From NCBI RefSeq assembly GCF_000746095.1, contig NZ_JQKP01000002.1:248001-312000 (forward strand): DNA of 64,000 bases, read 5' to 3'. The translations under genes and the position numbers were made by a program. Shown here piece by piece: positions 39,335-48,194 of this stretch. Position 1 is the first letter of the stretch. Each line of letters starts with the position of its first letter. The notes under the pieces are model-generated. The model was not told the DNA's origin. It saw only the letters and a program-made list of their open reading frames with translations, and ran no database searches. Source of the DNA: Ferriphaselus sp. R-1 (GTDB lineage Bacteria > Pseudomonadota > Gammaproteobacteria > Burkholderiales > Gallionellaceae).

Positions 39335-40324
39335 ATGGCCAAGAGTTTGCAAGAGTTTATCGTCGAAGAACAGCGTCAACATGGCGGTCCGGACATCTCC
39401 GGCCTGATCTTCGAAATCGCCGCATCCTGCCGCAAGATCGCCGTAGCCGTGAATCGCGGCGCACTGTCCGGCGTGATGGGCTATGCCGCCAGCGAGAACA
39501 TTCAGGGTGAGACCCAGAAGAAGCTGGATGTGATCACCAACGACATCTTCACCCACGACAACGAGATCACTGGTTTCTATGCCGGTCTGGCTTCCGAAGA
39601 GATGGACGATCCGCACGAGATCGCCGCCAATGTGCCGCGTGGCGATTACCTGCTGGTGTACGATCCGCTGGATGGCTCCTCCAACGTGGATGTGAACATC
39701 TCCGTCGGTACCATCTTCTCCATCCTGAAGGCCCCGAACAAGAACCCGGTCGTGGCTGACTTCCTGCAGCCTGGCACCCAACAGCTGTGCGGTGGCTACG
39801 CCCTGTACGGTTCGTCCACCATGCTGGTGCTGACCACCGGCCACGGCGTGAACGGCTTCACTCTGGATGTCGAGACCGGCGAGTTCGTGCTGACCAATCC
39901 TGGCATGATGACCCCGGCTGACACCCAAGAGTTCGCCATCAACATGTCCAACCGCCGCTTCTGGGAATCGCCGGTACAGCGCTACATCGAGGAGTGCGTG
40001 AAGGGCAAGGACGGCGGTCGCGAGAAGAATTTCAACATGCGCTGGGTTGCCTCCATGGTGGCGGAAGTTCACCGCATCCTGTGCCGTGGCGGTGTGTTCA
40101 TGTATCCGTTCGACACCAAGGACCCGACCAAGGCCGGCAAGCTGCGCCTGATGTACGAAGCTAACCCGATGTCTTTCATCGTGGAGCAAGCGGGTGGCAT
40201 GTCGTCCACTGGCCGTCAGCGCATTTTGGACATCCAGCCGAACGGTCTGCATCAGCGCGTGCCGGTGATCCTGGGCTCCAAGAACGAAGTCGAGCGCGTG
40301 GTCGGTTACCACCAAGGCGCGTAA
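39335..40324 (+). CDS. fbp: Fructose-1,6-bisphosphatase class 1
   Basis: The 329-residue enzyme removes the C1 phosphate of FBP in gluconeogenesis and the Calvin cycle. The metal and substrate motifs [20 protein letters not shown] and [22 protein letters not shown] are intact. A strong ribosome site (GAGGAGA) precedes ATG 39335. Its codon choice is highly biased (41 G+C in bases 39421-39480), as in strongly expressed genes. A hairpin follows before purE. Confidence 0.96.
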   Translation: MAKSLQEFIVEEQRQHGGPDISGLIFEIAASCRKIAVAVNRGALSGVMGYAASENIQGETQKKLDVITNDIFTHDNEITGFYAGLASEEMDDPHEIAANVPRGDYLLVYDPLDGSSNVDVNISVGTIFSILKAPNKNPVVADFLQPGTQQLCGGYALYGSSTMLVLTTGHGVNGFTLDVETGEFVLTNPGMMTPADTQEFAINMSNRRFWESPVQRYIEECVKGKDGGREKNFNMRWVASMVAEVHRILCRGGVFMYPFDTKDPTKAGKLRLMYEANPMSFIVEQAGGMSSTGRQRILDIQPNGLHQRVPVILGSKNEVERVVGYHQGA

Positions 40325-40334
40325 CTCCGGGCGG

Positions 40335-40357
40335 CGCCCCCGGCAACGGGGGCGTTT
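40335..40357 (+). terminator. GC-rich hairpin after fbp, weak terminator or attenuator
   Basis: CGCCCCCG-gcaa-CGGGGGCG is a perfect 8 bp stem with a GNRA-like loop, followed by only three T. It may reduce read-through from fbp into purE rather than end transcription completely. Confidence 0.5.
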
Positions 40358-40384
40358 CCACGTCCAGCATTTGGAGAAACTACT

Positions 40385-40876
40385 ATGAGCAAACCTCTCG
40401 TATCCATCGTTATGGGCAGCGCCAATGACTGGGATGTCATGCAGCAGGCGGCCCAAGCCTTGAAGGATTTCGGCGTGGGATATGATGCGCGCGTCATTTC
40501 CGCCCACCGCGCTCCCGATCTGCTGTTCTCCTACATCAAGGAAATGTCTGACAACGGCGTGCAGTGTTTCATCGCCGGTGCCGGCGCAGCGGCTCACTTG
40601 GCGGGTGTGATCGCCAGCAAGACCACCTTGCCGGTGTTGGGTGTGCCCATCCCGTCCAAGTACCTGAAGGGTATGGATTCGCTGCTGTCCATCGTGCAGA
40701 TGCCCAAGGGCATCCCGGTCGCCACCTTTGCCATTGGCGAAGCGGGTGCGGCCAACGCCGGACTGTTCGCCGTATCCATGCTGGCGCTGAACGATGCCGC
40801 GCTGGCCGACCAGCTGAAGGCTTATCGCCAGAAGCAGGCCGACCAGATCGCCGCGACCACGCTGCCTACTTTGTAA
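40385..40876 (+). CDS. purE: 5-(carboxyamino)imidazole ribonucleotide mutase
   Basis: The 163-residue class I PurE moves the carboxyl group of N5-CAIR to C4. Motifs are [27 protein letters not shown] with the catalytic histidine, [17 protein letters not shown] and [22 protein letters not shown]. It lies 60 bp after fbp and is followed by purC in 55 bp. No purK is visible beside it. Confidence 0.96.
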   Translation: MSKPLVSIVMGSANDWDVMQQAAQALKDFGVGYDARVISAHRAPDLLFSYIKEMSDNGVQCFIAGAGAAAHLAGVIASKTTLPVLGVPIPSKYLKGMDSLLSIVQMPKGIPVATFAIGEAGAANAGLFAVSMLALNDAALADQLKAYRQKQADQIAATTLPTL

Positions 40877-40931
40877 CCGCCACGCTCGTCCGGCGATGCT
40901 GCCGGGTGAGCGGATCACTGCCGAGAACGCC

Positions 40932-41813
40932 ATGTCCGCCCTACACGAATCCAACCTGACCAGCCTGAAGTTCCTGCATCGCGGCAAAGTGCGCGACATC
41001 TACGAGGTGGACGACCAGCATCTGCTGATCGTGCAGACCGACCGCTTGTCCGCCTTCGACGTGATCCTGCCGGATCCGGTGCCGGGCAAGGGCGAAGTGC
41101 TCACTTCGCTGTCCAACTTCTGGTTCGCCAAGCTCGGCCACGTCATCCCGAACCATCTGTCCGGCATCACGCCGGAAGAGGTGGTCAAGACCGACGCCGA
41201 CCGCGCCCAGGTGAAGGGTCGCGCCTTCGTAGTGAAGCGCCTGAAGCCGCTGCCCATCGAGGCCATCGTGCGCGGCTATCTGGTCGGCTCCGGCTGGAAG
41301 GATTACAAGAAGACTGGCGCGGTGTGCGGCATTCAGTTGCCCGCCGGTTTGCAGGAGGCGCAGAAGCTGCCAGAGCCGCTGTTCACGCCCTCGACCAAGG
41401 CTGCTGTCGGCGAGCATGACGAGAACATCTCGTTCGACGAAGCCAAGAAGCTGCTGGGCGAGGCGCGCGCCGAAGAGGTGAAGGCGGCCACGCTGGCGCT
41501 CTATACCCAAGCTGCCGATTACGCGCTGACCAAGGGCATCATCATCGCCGACACCAAGTTTGAGTTCGGCACCGATACCGACGGCAAGATGTATCTGATC
41601 GACGAGGCGCTGACACCGGACTCTTCCCGCTTCTGGCCCGCTGACCAGTACCACGTCGGCAGCAACCCGCCCAGCTACGACAAGCAGTTCGTGCGCGACT
41701 GGCTGGAATCCACCGGCTGGAACAAGCAGCCGCCCGCCCCCAGCGCGCCAGCCGAGGTGCTGGAGCATACTGCTGCCAAGTACCGCGAAGCCTTGCAACG
41801 CCTGACCGCCTGA
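40932..41813 (+). CDS. purC: Phosphoribosylaminoimidazole-succinocarboxamide synthase
   Basis: The 293-residue SAICAR synthetase begins [24 protein letters not shown] and has [22 protein letters not shown], the longer ADE1-type form usual in Betaproteobacteria, and [11 protein letters not shown] and [17 protein letters not shown] 40932 matches the usual start; ATG 40896 would add 12 residues. The stop overlaps the carbonic anhydrase start by one base (TGATG). Confidence 0.95.
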   Translation: MSALHESNLTSLKFLHRGKVRDIYEVDDQHLLIVQTDRLSAFDVILPDPVPGKGEVLTSLSNFWFAKLGHVIPNHLSGITPEEVVKTDADRAQVKGRAFVVKRLKPLPIEAIVRGYLVGSGWKDYKKTGAVCGIQLPAGLQEAQKLPEPLFTPSTKAAVGEHDENISFDEAKKLLGEARAEEVKAATLALYTQAADYALTKGIIIADTKFEFGTDTDGKMYLIDEALTPDSSRFWPADQYHVGSNPPSYDKQFVRDWLESTGWNKQPPAPSAPAEVLEHTAAKYREALQRLTA

Positions 41814-42448
41814 TGGCCCAGCCGCACCAGCTCATCGAAGGATTCCGCCGCTTCCGCGAACAACATTTCGCGGAAGACGATGCCCTGTACCGGCAGCTGG
41901 TGACCGAGGGTCAAACACCCAAGACGCTGGTGGTCGCCTGCTGCGATTCGCGCGTGGATCCAGCGCTGGTGCTGGATTGCGCGCCAGGTGACCTGTTCGT
42001 CATCCGCAACGTGGCCAATCTGGTTCCACCCGCAGAAAGCCGTCTCGGAGGCCGCCACGGCACCAGTGCCGCGCTCGACTATGCGGTGCGCACACTTAAA
42101 ATCGAACACATCATCGTCCTCGGCCATGCCCACTGCGGCGGTATCCGCGCCCTGTTCGGCAGCGGTGGCAGCGAAGCGCCCGAATCCTTCATCAACAGCT
42201 GGATGCGTTTGGCGGAAGATGCCCGTGCCAGCGTCCTGCGTGACCTGCCCGATGCCCCGGTCGAGGTGCAGCTTGAGGCCTGTGAACAGCGCGCCATTCT
42301 GGGCTCACTTAACAACCTGATGACCTTCGACTGGATACGCGAACGCGTGGAAGCCGGTAGCTTGACCCTGCACGGCTGGTATTTCGACATCGAGCACGGC
42401 CAGCTCCTGCAATACGACGAACACACCCGGGCATTCAACAAACTCTAG
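41813..42448 (+). CDS. can: Beta-class carbonic anhydrase
   Basis: The 211-residue enzyme has zinc ligands C43 (in ACCDSRVDP, with the D45/R47 dyad), H105 and C108 (in LGHAHCGG). It interconverts CO2 and bicarbonate. Translational coupling to purC is sensible, since PurK/PurE chemistry uses bicarbonate, and an autotroph would need inorganic-carbon supply too. The second reading is inference. Confidence 0.94.
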   Translation: MAQPHQLIEGFRRFREQHFAEDDALYRQLVTEGQTPKTLVVACCDSRVDPALVLDCAPGDLFVIRNVANLVPPAESRLGGRHGTSAALDYAVRTLKIEHIIVLGHAHCGGIRALFGSGGSEAPESFINSWMRLAEDARASVLRDLPDAPVEVQLEACEQRAILGSLNNLMTFDWIRERVEAGSLTLHGWYFDIEHGQLLQYDEHTRAFNKL

Positions 42449-42488
42449 GGCAAACCGGTGCGGGCAGCGTCTTTGCGTTCCTGAGAGC

Positions 42489-42517
42489 GTGGCAGTCCGT
42501 GAAAAAACCGCTATACT
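42489..42517 (+). promoter_or_regulatory. Predicted promoter of tRNA-Arg
   Basis: GTGGCA (42489-42494) and TATACT (42512-42517) are 17 bases apart, followed by a GC-rich discriminator GCGCGCC. GC-rich discriminators are typical of stable-RNA promoters under stringent control. Confidence 0.55.
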
Positions 42518-42531
42518 GCGCGCCTCAAAAC

Positions 42532-42608
42532 GCGCTCGTAGCTCAGTTGGATAGAGTATTGGTTTCCGAAGCCAAGGGTCGTGGGTTCGACTCCCGCCGA
42601 GCGCGCCA
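42532..42608 (+). tRNA. tRNA-Arg(CCG)
   Basis: The 77-nt cloverleaf has acceptor arms GCGCTCG/CGAGCGC, D arm around AGCTCAGTTGGATAGAG, and anticodon stem TTGGT/GCCAA with loop TTCCGAA. The anticodon is CCG at 42566-42568. The T arm is around GTGGGTTCGACTCCCGC. Discriminator G and CCA (42606-42608) are encoded. It reads CGG arginine codons. Confidence 0.97.
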
Positions 42609-42736
42609 CAAATTCAACACGTTCTACTCCCCAGACCGCAGAGATCCCGCTCCGAAGTTACGACGTATCGCGCCAGGGCGCGCTCTTACCAGATGAATGC
42701 CCGCCCAGTCGGGCTGGGTGCGCCGGGACTGGACGC

Positions 42737-44464
42737 TCAGGAGGCGTTCAGCTTACCGAGCAGGTCGCGTATCTTCAGGGGGTCGTCCGAGCGCAGGATC
42801 TTCTGCACCAGCGGGGCGATGTCGGGCAGGCTGGTGGTCAGGACGCGCTGTTTGACACCGAGCAGTTGCCCGGCCTGCATGGAGAGTTGGCGCAGCCCGA
42901 AGCCGAGCAGCAGGCGCGTGTAGACCAGTTCCCCAGCCATTTCCCCACATACCGAGATCGGTATGCCGGCCTTGTTGGCGGTACCGATGATGTGTGCCAG
43001 CAGGTACAGGATGGCGGGATGCAGCGGGTCGTACAGATGAGCGACCTCTTCGTCGGTACGGTCGATGGCCAGCGTGTACTGGATCAGGTCATTGGTGCCG
43101 ATGGAGAGAAAGTCCAGTTTCTTGACGAACACGTTGAGCGCGAGGGCGGCAGCGGGGATCTCGATCATGCCGCCGATGGGGACTTCGCGATTGTAAGGGA
43201 TACCTTGCTCGTCCAGTTGGCGCTTGGTCGCTTCGATGAACTGCAGGGTCTGGTTGATCTCGGAGACGCTGGACAGCATGGGCACCAGGATCTTCACATT
43301 GCCGTAGACCGAGGCACGCAGCAGGGCGCGCAGCTGGGTCTGGAACAGCTGCGGCTCGGCCAGGCACAAACGGATGGCACGCAAGCCGAGCGCCGGGTTG
43401 CTGGCGACACGTTCGACACCCTTGATTTGCTTGTCCGCTCCCAGATCGAAGGTTCGGATGGTGACCGGCAGACCGTCCATGCCTTCGGCCACGGCGCGGT
43501 AAGCCTCGAACTGCTCCTCTTCATCGGGCAGGGTGTCGCGGTTGAGGAACAGGAACTCGCTACGGAACAGGCCGATACCGGTCGCGCCGTTCTCCTTGGC
43601 CTCGGGCACATCGTGCGGCATCTCGATGTTGGCCTGTAGTTCGATGGTCGCGCCGTCGAGCGTATTGGCGCGGGTGGAGCGCAAGCGCTTCAGCTTCTTG
43701 CGTTCCAGTTCCCATTGGCTTTGGCGCAGCCGATACTCCGCCAGGATGTGGCGGTCGGGGTTGACGATGATGACGCCCTGATCGCCGTCCACGACGAGCT
43801 GGTCGTCCTCGCGGATCAGCTCGCGGGCATAGTGCAGACCGACCACGCAGGGCGTGTTCAGGCCGCGCGCGACGATGGCGGTGTGCGAGGTCGCCCCGCC
43901 CAGATCGGTGAGGAAGGCGGCGTATTGATGCGACTTGAACTGGATGAGGTCGGCAGGCGACAGGTCGTGCGCGATCAGGATAGTGCTCAGGCCGTGGCTG
44001 GAGGGCGGCGGCACATGCCCCGGCTGACCGGACAGGCGCTTCAAGACGCGCTCGACGACTTGTACCACATCACTCTTGCGCTCACGCAGATAGGCATCCT
44101 CAAACGCCTCGAACTGCGCCACCAGCTCGTCCATCTGAACCTTCAGCGCCCATTCGGCGTTGCACTGCTCGCGCTCTATCATGCTGCGGGCGGCATGGCT
44201 GATATGCTCGTCATCCAGCAACATCAGGTGCAGATCGAGGAAGGCATCGAATTCCGCCGCCACCTGGCTGGGGCGCGTGGTGCGCAGGTTGCTCAGTTCT
44301 TCGCGGGTCGCATGCAGTGCCACATCCAGCCGGGCGACCTCTTCGGCGATGAAGGCCTTGGGCAGAACATAGTGCGCCACCTCCAGCGAGGTGTGCGACA
44401 CCAAATGGGCATGACCGATGGCGATGCCGCTGGAAACCGCGATGCCGTGCAGGGTGAAGCTCAC
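42737..44464 (-). CDS. ptsI: PTS enzyme I (phosphoenolpyruvate-protein phosphotransferase)
   Basis: The 575-residue enzyme takes phosphate from PEP onto a histidine (H194 in GGATSHTAIVARGLNTPCVVG) and passes it to HPr. The PEP-binding part has GIGLFRSEFLFLNRD, GTNDLIQYTLAIDR and SVCGEMAGE with the active cysteine. The start overlaps the ptsH stop by four bases. No EIIB/EIIC permease genes are nearby, so this is most likely a regulatory PTS. Confidence 0.96.
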   Translation of the reverse strand: MSFTLHGIAVSSGIAIGHAHLVSHTSLEVAHYVLPKAFIAEEVARLDVALHATREELSNLRTTRPSQVAAEFDAFLDLHLMLLDDEHISHAARSMIEREQCNAEWALKVQMDELVAQFEAFEDAYLRERKSDVVQVVERVLKRLSGQPGHVPPPSSHGLSTILIAHDLSPADLIQFKSHQYAAFLTDLGGATSHTAIVARGLNTPCVVGLHYARELIREDDQLVVDGDQGVIIVNPDRHILAEYRLRQSQWELERKKLKRLRSTRANTLDGATIELQANIEMPHDVPEAKENGATGIGLFRSEFLFLNRDTLPDEEEQFEAYRAVAEGMDGLPVTIRTFDLGADKQIKGVERVASNPALGLRAIRLCLAEPQLFQTQLRALLRASVYGNVKILVPMLSSVSEINQTLQFIEATKRQLDEQGIPYNREVPIGGMIEIPAAALALNVFVKKLDFLSIGTNDLIQYTLAIDRTDEEVAHLYDPLHPAILYLLAHIIGTANKAGIPISVCGEMAGELVYTRLLLGFGLRQLSMQAGQLLGVKQRVLTTSLPDIAPLVQKILRSDDPLKIRDLLGKLNAS

Positions 44465-44730
44465 TCACCTTCTCCGAAGTAATCGTTGATCAACGCCAGC
44501 AGTGCATCCATCGCCTCCTGTTCGCGCTCGCCATGGGTCTCGATGGCGATGGTGCTGCCTTTCGCGGCTGCCAGCATCATCACTCCCATGATGCTCTTGG
44601 CATTGATGCGGCGATTGTTGCGGGTCAGCCACACCTCGCAGGGAAACTGCGAGGCGAGCTGGGTCAGCTTGGCCGAGGCCCGGGCGTGCAGACCCAGCTT
44701 GTTAATGATCAAGGCATTTTGTTGCAGCAT
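44461..44730 (-). CDS. ptsH: Phosphocarrier protein HPr
   Basis: The 89-residue protein has phospho-histidine H15 (KLGLHARASAKL) and a serine at position 46 (AKSIMGVMMLAA), the HPr-kinase type site. ATG 44730 gives the normal length; a longer reading enters the EIIA gene. It overlaps the upstream EIIA gene by 29 bp, unusually much, and overlaps ptsI by four bases, so translation of the three is coupled. Confidence 0.95.
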   Translation of the reverse strand: MLQQNALIINKLGLHARASAKLTQLASQFPCEVWLTRNNRRINAKSIMGVMMLAAAKGSTIAIETHGEREQEAMDALLALINDYFGEGE

Positions 44731-45124
44731 GATGACCTTCCGAATCCATAAAAACGATACATTCGCGCCCACCCTCCAAGGCGCGCTGCGCCATCTCGGC
44801 CAGCGGTTTGTCGCAGCAACAGCTGATGCGCAACAGCATGGGCAGATTCACCCCGGCCACTCCTTTCACATGCTCGGACTGGCACAGCCGTCGAGCGATG
44901 TTGCTGGGTGTGGCACCGAACATGTCGGTCAGCAGCAGTACGCCGTCTCCCGTGTCCAATTCCGCGATCAGTGCCTGGCCTTCAGCTTCTTTCTGTGCCG
45001 GATCGTCATCTTCGTACACCGACAGGGAGCGCAGATGTGAGGGCAACGTGCGCAACACATGGCGCACACAGTCCAGCAGACTGTCGCCCAAGCCATTGTG
45101 AGTAACCAGTAGGATCCCGACCAT
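44702..45124 (-). CDS. PTS EIIA component, mannose/fructose family
   Basis: The 140-residue protein has the phospho-accepting H9 in ILLVTHNGLGDSLL and LLLTDMFGATPSNIARRL, the EIIA-Man fold. It would take phosphate from HPr. In Betaproteobacteria this EIIA, HPr and EI form a cluster without sugar-specific permease and are thought to act as a signalling relay. It lies 8 bp after apbE. Confidence 0.92.
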   Translation of the reverse strand: MVGILLVTHNGLGDSLLDCVRHVLRTLPSHLRSLSVYEDDDPAQKEAEGQALIAELDTGDGVLLLTDMFGATPSNIARRLCQSEHVKGVAGVNLPMLLRISCCCDKPLAEMAQRALEGGRECIVFMDSEGHHAATKCLDH

Positions 45125-45132
45125 ATGCCCGC

Positions 45133-46179
45133 CTATTGAGGTGCGCTCTTGCGCACGGTGCCTTTATCGGTGAATTCTAGCCTTTTCTGCATCGCAGCGG
45201 TGACCTGTACATGACCATCCCCATCGATCAGCATGGCCTCGTCCAGCCCCATCGTGTGCGCTGCCTTCACCCAAGCAGCGGCACCGGCGAGAAACAGTGG
45301 TTTGGAGGCGGCATCGGACAACAGTCCGGCGTGATCGCCGTGCGTCAGGATGGTCACCGCTTGTACGCCTTGCGCGGGATGGCCGGTGCGCGGGTCGATA
45401 AGATGGCAATAGCGCTTGCCGCCGAATTCGAAGTAACGCTGGTAATCGCCCGAGGTGCCGATGGCCTCGCCGTCACGCAATTCCAGCGTGGCGATGGGCG
45501 CGGGCTTGCGCGGATGCTGGATCCCGACGCGCCACGGGCGCGAGCCATGCTGCCCCAGCGCCATCACGTTGCCGCCGATGTTGACCAGCGCATGGTGGAT
45601 ACCCTGCTGCTTGAGTAACGCGATCGCGCGATCCAGGGCATAGCCTTTGGCATAGCCACCAAGATCGAACTGGACCGCAGGATTGCGACTGCTGACCCGC
45701 ACCGCGTCACCCGCCGGTGTTGGCTGAAAGCTGAGGTCGCTCATTTGTGGATTGGCCGCGACCAGGGCTGCCACCTGCCGCTCATCGGGCAGAGCAGCCT
45801 GAAACTCATCCGCCTGGAATCCCCACAGCTTGACCAAGCCGCCGATGGCCGGATTGAACGTGCCTCCGGAGCGTTGCGACAGTGCCGTTGCTTCTTGCAA
45901 CATCGCGGCCAGTTCCGGTGTAACTTCGTGGCTTTCGCCCCGCGCCAGTGCTGTATTCAGCTCACTCAGCGAGCTGGGTTTCCAGGCATGGAGCAGATCG
46001 TTCAGCCGCTGGAACTCCTGCATCACCGCCGCCACAGCGCTCTTGGCCTTGGGCTCTTCCGCGCCGTAGACACTGACCTCGACCAGCGTACCGAAGACGT
46101 AGCCCTGTTCCTGATACAGCGGCTCCTTGCCGCAGGCGGTCAAGAGCAGGGCAAGGAGCAGGCTGACGACGAATCGCAT
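45133..46179 (-). CDS. apbE: FAD:protein FMN transferase (ApbE), lipoprotein
   Basis: The 348-residue precursor has lipobox LTAC (cysteine 16). The flavin-transfer domain shows GTLVEVSVYG, FDLGGYAKGYALDRAI, VNIGGNVMALG and GTSGDYQRYFE with RYCHLIDPRTG. It attaches FMN covalently to threonine in periplasm-facing proteins such as Nqr/Rnf subunits. No such acceptor is encoded in this window. Its start overlaps the gshA stop by one base, so it sits between gshA and the PTS genes. Confidence 0.92.
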   Translation of the reverse strand: MRFVVSLLLALLLTACGKEPLYQEQGYVFGTLVEVSVYGAEEPKAKSAVAAVMQEFQRLNDLLHAWKPSSLSELNTALARGESHEVTPELAAMLQEATALSQRSGGTFNPAIGGLVKLWGFQADEFQAALPDERQVAALVAANPQMSDLSFQPTPAGDAVRVSSRNPAVQFDLGGYAKGYALDRAIALLKQQGIHHALVNIGGNVMALGQHGSRPWRVGIQHPRKPAPIATLELRDGEAIGTSGDYQRYFEFGGKRYCHLIDPRTGHPAQGVQAVTILTHGDHAGLLSDAASKPLFLAGAAAWVKAAHTMGLDEAMLIDGDGHVQVTAAMQKRLEFTDKGTVRKSAPQ

Positions 46180-47450
46180 CAGCCTGCCAGCTCTTCCAGC
46201 TCGACCGCTGCCGCCAGCAGCGCCAGTCTAGCCACCACGCCATAAGCGTAGAAACGGTTGGGCGTGTCGTCGGGAGCGCAGTCCGGATTGGGCAGGGAGC
46301 AGCACGTCTCGAAGGCCAGCGGCACGAAGTGCATCCCCGGAGCATTGAGGTTCTCATCCACGCCGCGCCCGGTATGGACGCGGTAGAAGCCGCCGACCAC
46401 ATAGTGGTCCACCATGTACACCACCGGCTCGGCCACGGCCTCGTTGATGTGCTCGAAGGTGTACACCCCCTCCTGCACCAGCACGTCATGCACTTGCAGA
46501 CCCTCCTTGACCACAGCCATCTTGTTGCGCTGCTTGCGGTTCAGGCCGCGCACTTCGTTGGCATCCTTGACCGTCATGATGCCCATGCCATAGGTGCCGG
46601 CATCCGCCTTGACGATGACGAAGGGCTCGTCCTTGACACCATATTCCGCGTATTTGGCGCGTATCTTTTGCAGCACGCTATCGACCTGCGCGACCAGGCA
46701 CTCTTCGCCGGTCTGTGCCTGGAAGTCCACCTCGCCACAGCGGGCGAAATAGGGGTTGATCAGCCAAGGGTCGATGTCGATGAGTTTGGCGAATTCGGCG
46801 GCAACACGGTCATAGGCCGCGAAGTGTTGCGACTTCCGTCGGGTCGTCCAGCCGGCCTCCAGTGGCGGCAGTACGGCCTGCTCCAGATTTTGCAATATCT
46901 CCGGCACTCCGGCGGACAGATCGTTGTTCAGCAGGATGACGCAAGGATCGAATCCCTCGACCGTCAGGCGGTTGCCCTTGCGTAACAGTGGCTCCAGCGT
47001 GAGTGTCGCGCCATTCGCCAGCGTCAACGTGGTGGCCGAGGTGATTTCCGGCAGCAGGCTGCCGATGCGCACCTTCAGTCCCGCCTGCTTCAACACCAGA
47101 GCCAGCCGCGCCACGTTTTGCAGGTAGAACTGGTTGCGGGTGTGGTTCTCCGGTACCAGCAGGATACCGCGCGCCTCCGGGCAGATCTTCTCGATGGCGC
47201 TCTGCGCAGCCTGCACGCAGAGCGGCATGAAGTCGGGGTTCAGGTTGTTGAACCCACCAGGGAACAGATTGGTATCCACCGGTGCCAGCTTGAAGCCCGC
47301 ATTACGCAGATCGACCGAGGCGTAGAACGGTACGGAGTGCTCTAGCCATTGTGTGCGAAACCAATGCTCGATGGTCGGCTGGGCCGCAAGGATGCGCCGT
47401 TCCAGATCGAGCAGGGGGCCATTCAGTGCGGTAGTAAGATGGGGAACCAT
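46179..47450 (-). CDS. gshA: Glutamate-cysteine ligase (proteobacterial GshA of the ferrooxidans type)
   Basis: The 423-residue protein belongs to the GshA group found in Acidithiobacillus and Betaproteobacteria, distinct from E. coli GshA. Recognisable parts are YASVDLRNAGFKLAPVDTNL, FPGGFNNLNPDF, PENHTRNQFYLQNVARL and IVKADAGTYGMGIMTV, the last resembling an ATP-grasp-type loop. It makes gamma-glutamylcysteine. Start ATG 47450, or TTG 47462 four codons earlier. The usual partner gshB is not next to it. Confidence 0.9.
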   Translation of the reverse strand: MVPHLTTALNGPLLDLERRILAAQPTIEHWFRTQWLEHSVPFYASVDLRNAGFKLAPVDTNLFPGGFNNLNPDFMPLCVQAAQSAIEKICPEARGILLVPENHTRNQFYLQNVARLALVLKQAGLKVRIGSLLPEITSATTLTLANGATLTLEPLLRKGNRLTVEGFDPCVILLNNDLSAGVPEILQNLEQAVLPPLEAGWTTRRKSQHFAAYDRVAAEFAKLIDIDPWLINPYFARCGEVDFQAQTGEECLVAQVDSVLQKIRAKYAEYGVKDEPFVIVKADAGTYGMGIMTVKDANEVRGLNRKQRNKMAVVKEGLQVHDVLVQEGVYTFEHINEAVAEPVVYMVDHYVVGGFYRVHTGRGVDENLNAPGMHFVPLAFETCCSLPNPDCAPDDTPNRFYAYGVVARLALLAAAVELEELAG

Positions 47451-47557
47451 AGATTTTGCCAAGGATCAGAGGCGGCCATTCTAGCCGATTCCGTTACGGT
47501 GGCGGCGCTGGAAACAACCGGGGCGGCTGGTGCCGCCCCTAGTCGGAGGTTGGCTGC

Positions 47558-48016
47558 TCAGCCAAAGAACCGTTTCAGCTTTGAGCCTAGCCAACCGCTC
47601 TTTTCTGCTGTCTCCTGATTGCCCAGAGACTTCTTCACGACTTCGGCATAATCGACATCGTCACCCTTGATGTGATTGATGAGCCAGACCTTGAGCATGG
47701 AGAGCAGTTCGGGGGCGATGTTGTCACCCGCTTTGGCACGGTTCTGGAAGTCCAGCACCCGTTTGGTGAAAACCTCGTGGACCCGGCGATGCGCCTTGAT
47801 GAAGGGGTAACCCGCGCTCTCCTGCAGGTCCTCCTCGAATGCAAAGTGCGTAACGGTGTAATCAACCAACTCGTCCAATACGCGATTGATATCGGTGATG
47901 TCGCCCCCCTTGTTCACCACGTCCAGCTCGTTGATGTAGTCAACGATGCGCCGGTGCTGGGTGTCGATCACATTGATTCCGATGTCCAGATCCTTGGACC
48001 ATTGTATGAATGCCAT
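47558..48016 (-). CDS. Bacteriohemerythrin
   Basis: The 152-residue four-helix protein has the di-iron ligands H21 (VIDTQHRRIVDYIN), H57 and E61 (THFAFEED), H76 and H80 (AHRRVHEVF), H115 and D119 or D120 (NHIKGDD). It binds O2 reversibly and may deliver or sense oxygen, useful in microaerobic life. AAGGGG stands before ATG 48016. It is a single-domain form with no signalling domain attached. The C-terminal tail is basic (GSKLKRFFG). Confidence 0.93.
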   Translation of the reverse strand: MAFIQWSKDLDIGINVIDTQHRRIVDYINELDVVNKGGDITDINRVLDELVDYTVTHFAFEEDLQESAGYPFIKAHRRVHEVFTKRVLDFQNRAKAGDNIAPELLSMLKVWLINHIKGDDVDYAEVVKKSLGNQETAEKSGWLGSKLKRFFG

Positions 48017-48055
48017 TTTGTTTCCCCTTGTAATTGCCAAGGCTCGTCACCCCGA

Positions 48056-48087
48056 CCTTGGTATGGGTAGCGTAACCCATACCAAGG
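48056..48087. repeat. Perfect 13 bp inverted repeat between hemerythrin and ybiT
   Basis: CCTTGGTATGGGT pairs with ACCCATACCAAGG around a 6-base loop. No T run follows on either strand. It lies between divergent genes, in the 5' leader of the hemerythrin gene on the minus strand, so it could be an operator or an RNA hairpin. Confidence 0.6.
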
Positions 48088-48155
48088 CTGGTGACTTTGC
48101 GTTCGCTCAAGTAACGACTATCACCCGAAAACTCGGGCTGGGGCGCTCCGAGTGG

Positions 48156-48161
48156 TAGAAT
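48156..48161 (+). promoter_or_regulatory. Candidate -10 box for ybiT (GGTAGAATCGCGG)
   Basis: TAGAAT lies 33 bases before the ybiT start and matches the string upstream of trmL exactly through TAGAATCGCGG. No good -35 hexamer is seen at 17 bases. Confidence 0.45.
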
Positions 48162-48194
48162 CGCGGGGTTTTTTCACCGGATTCTGTAGCCATC

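Noticed and set aside
39302-40999. Open frame of about 565 codons opposite fbp and purE
   Set aside because: It spans two real genes and their gap; fbp and purE have all catalytic motifs, so this is a shadow.
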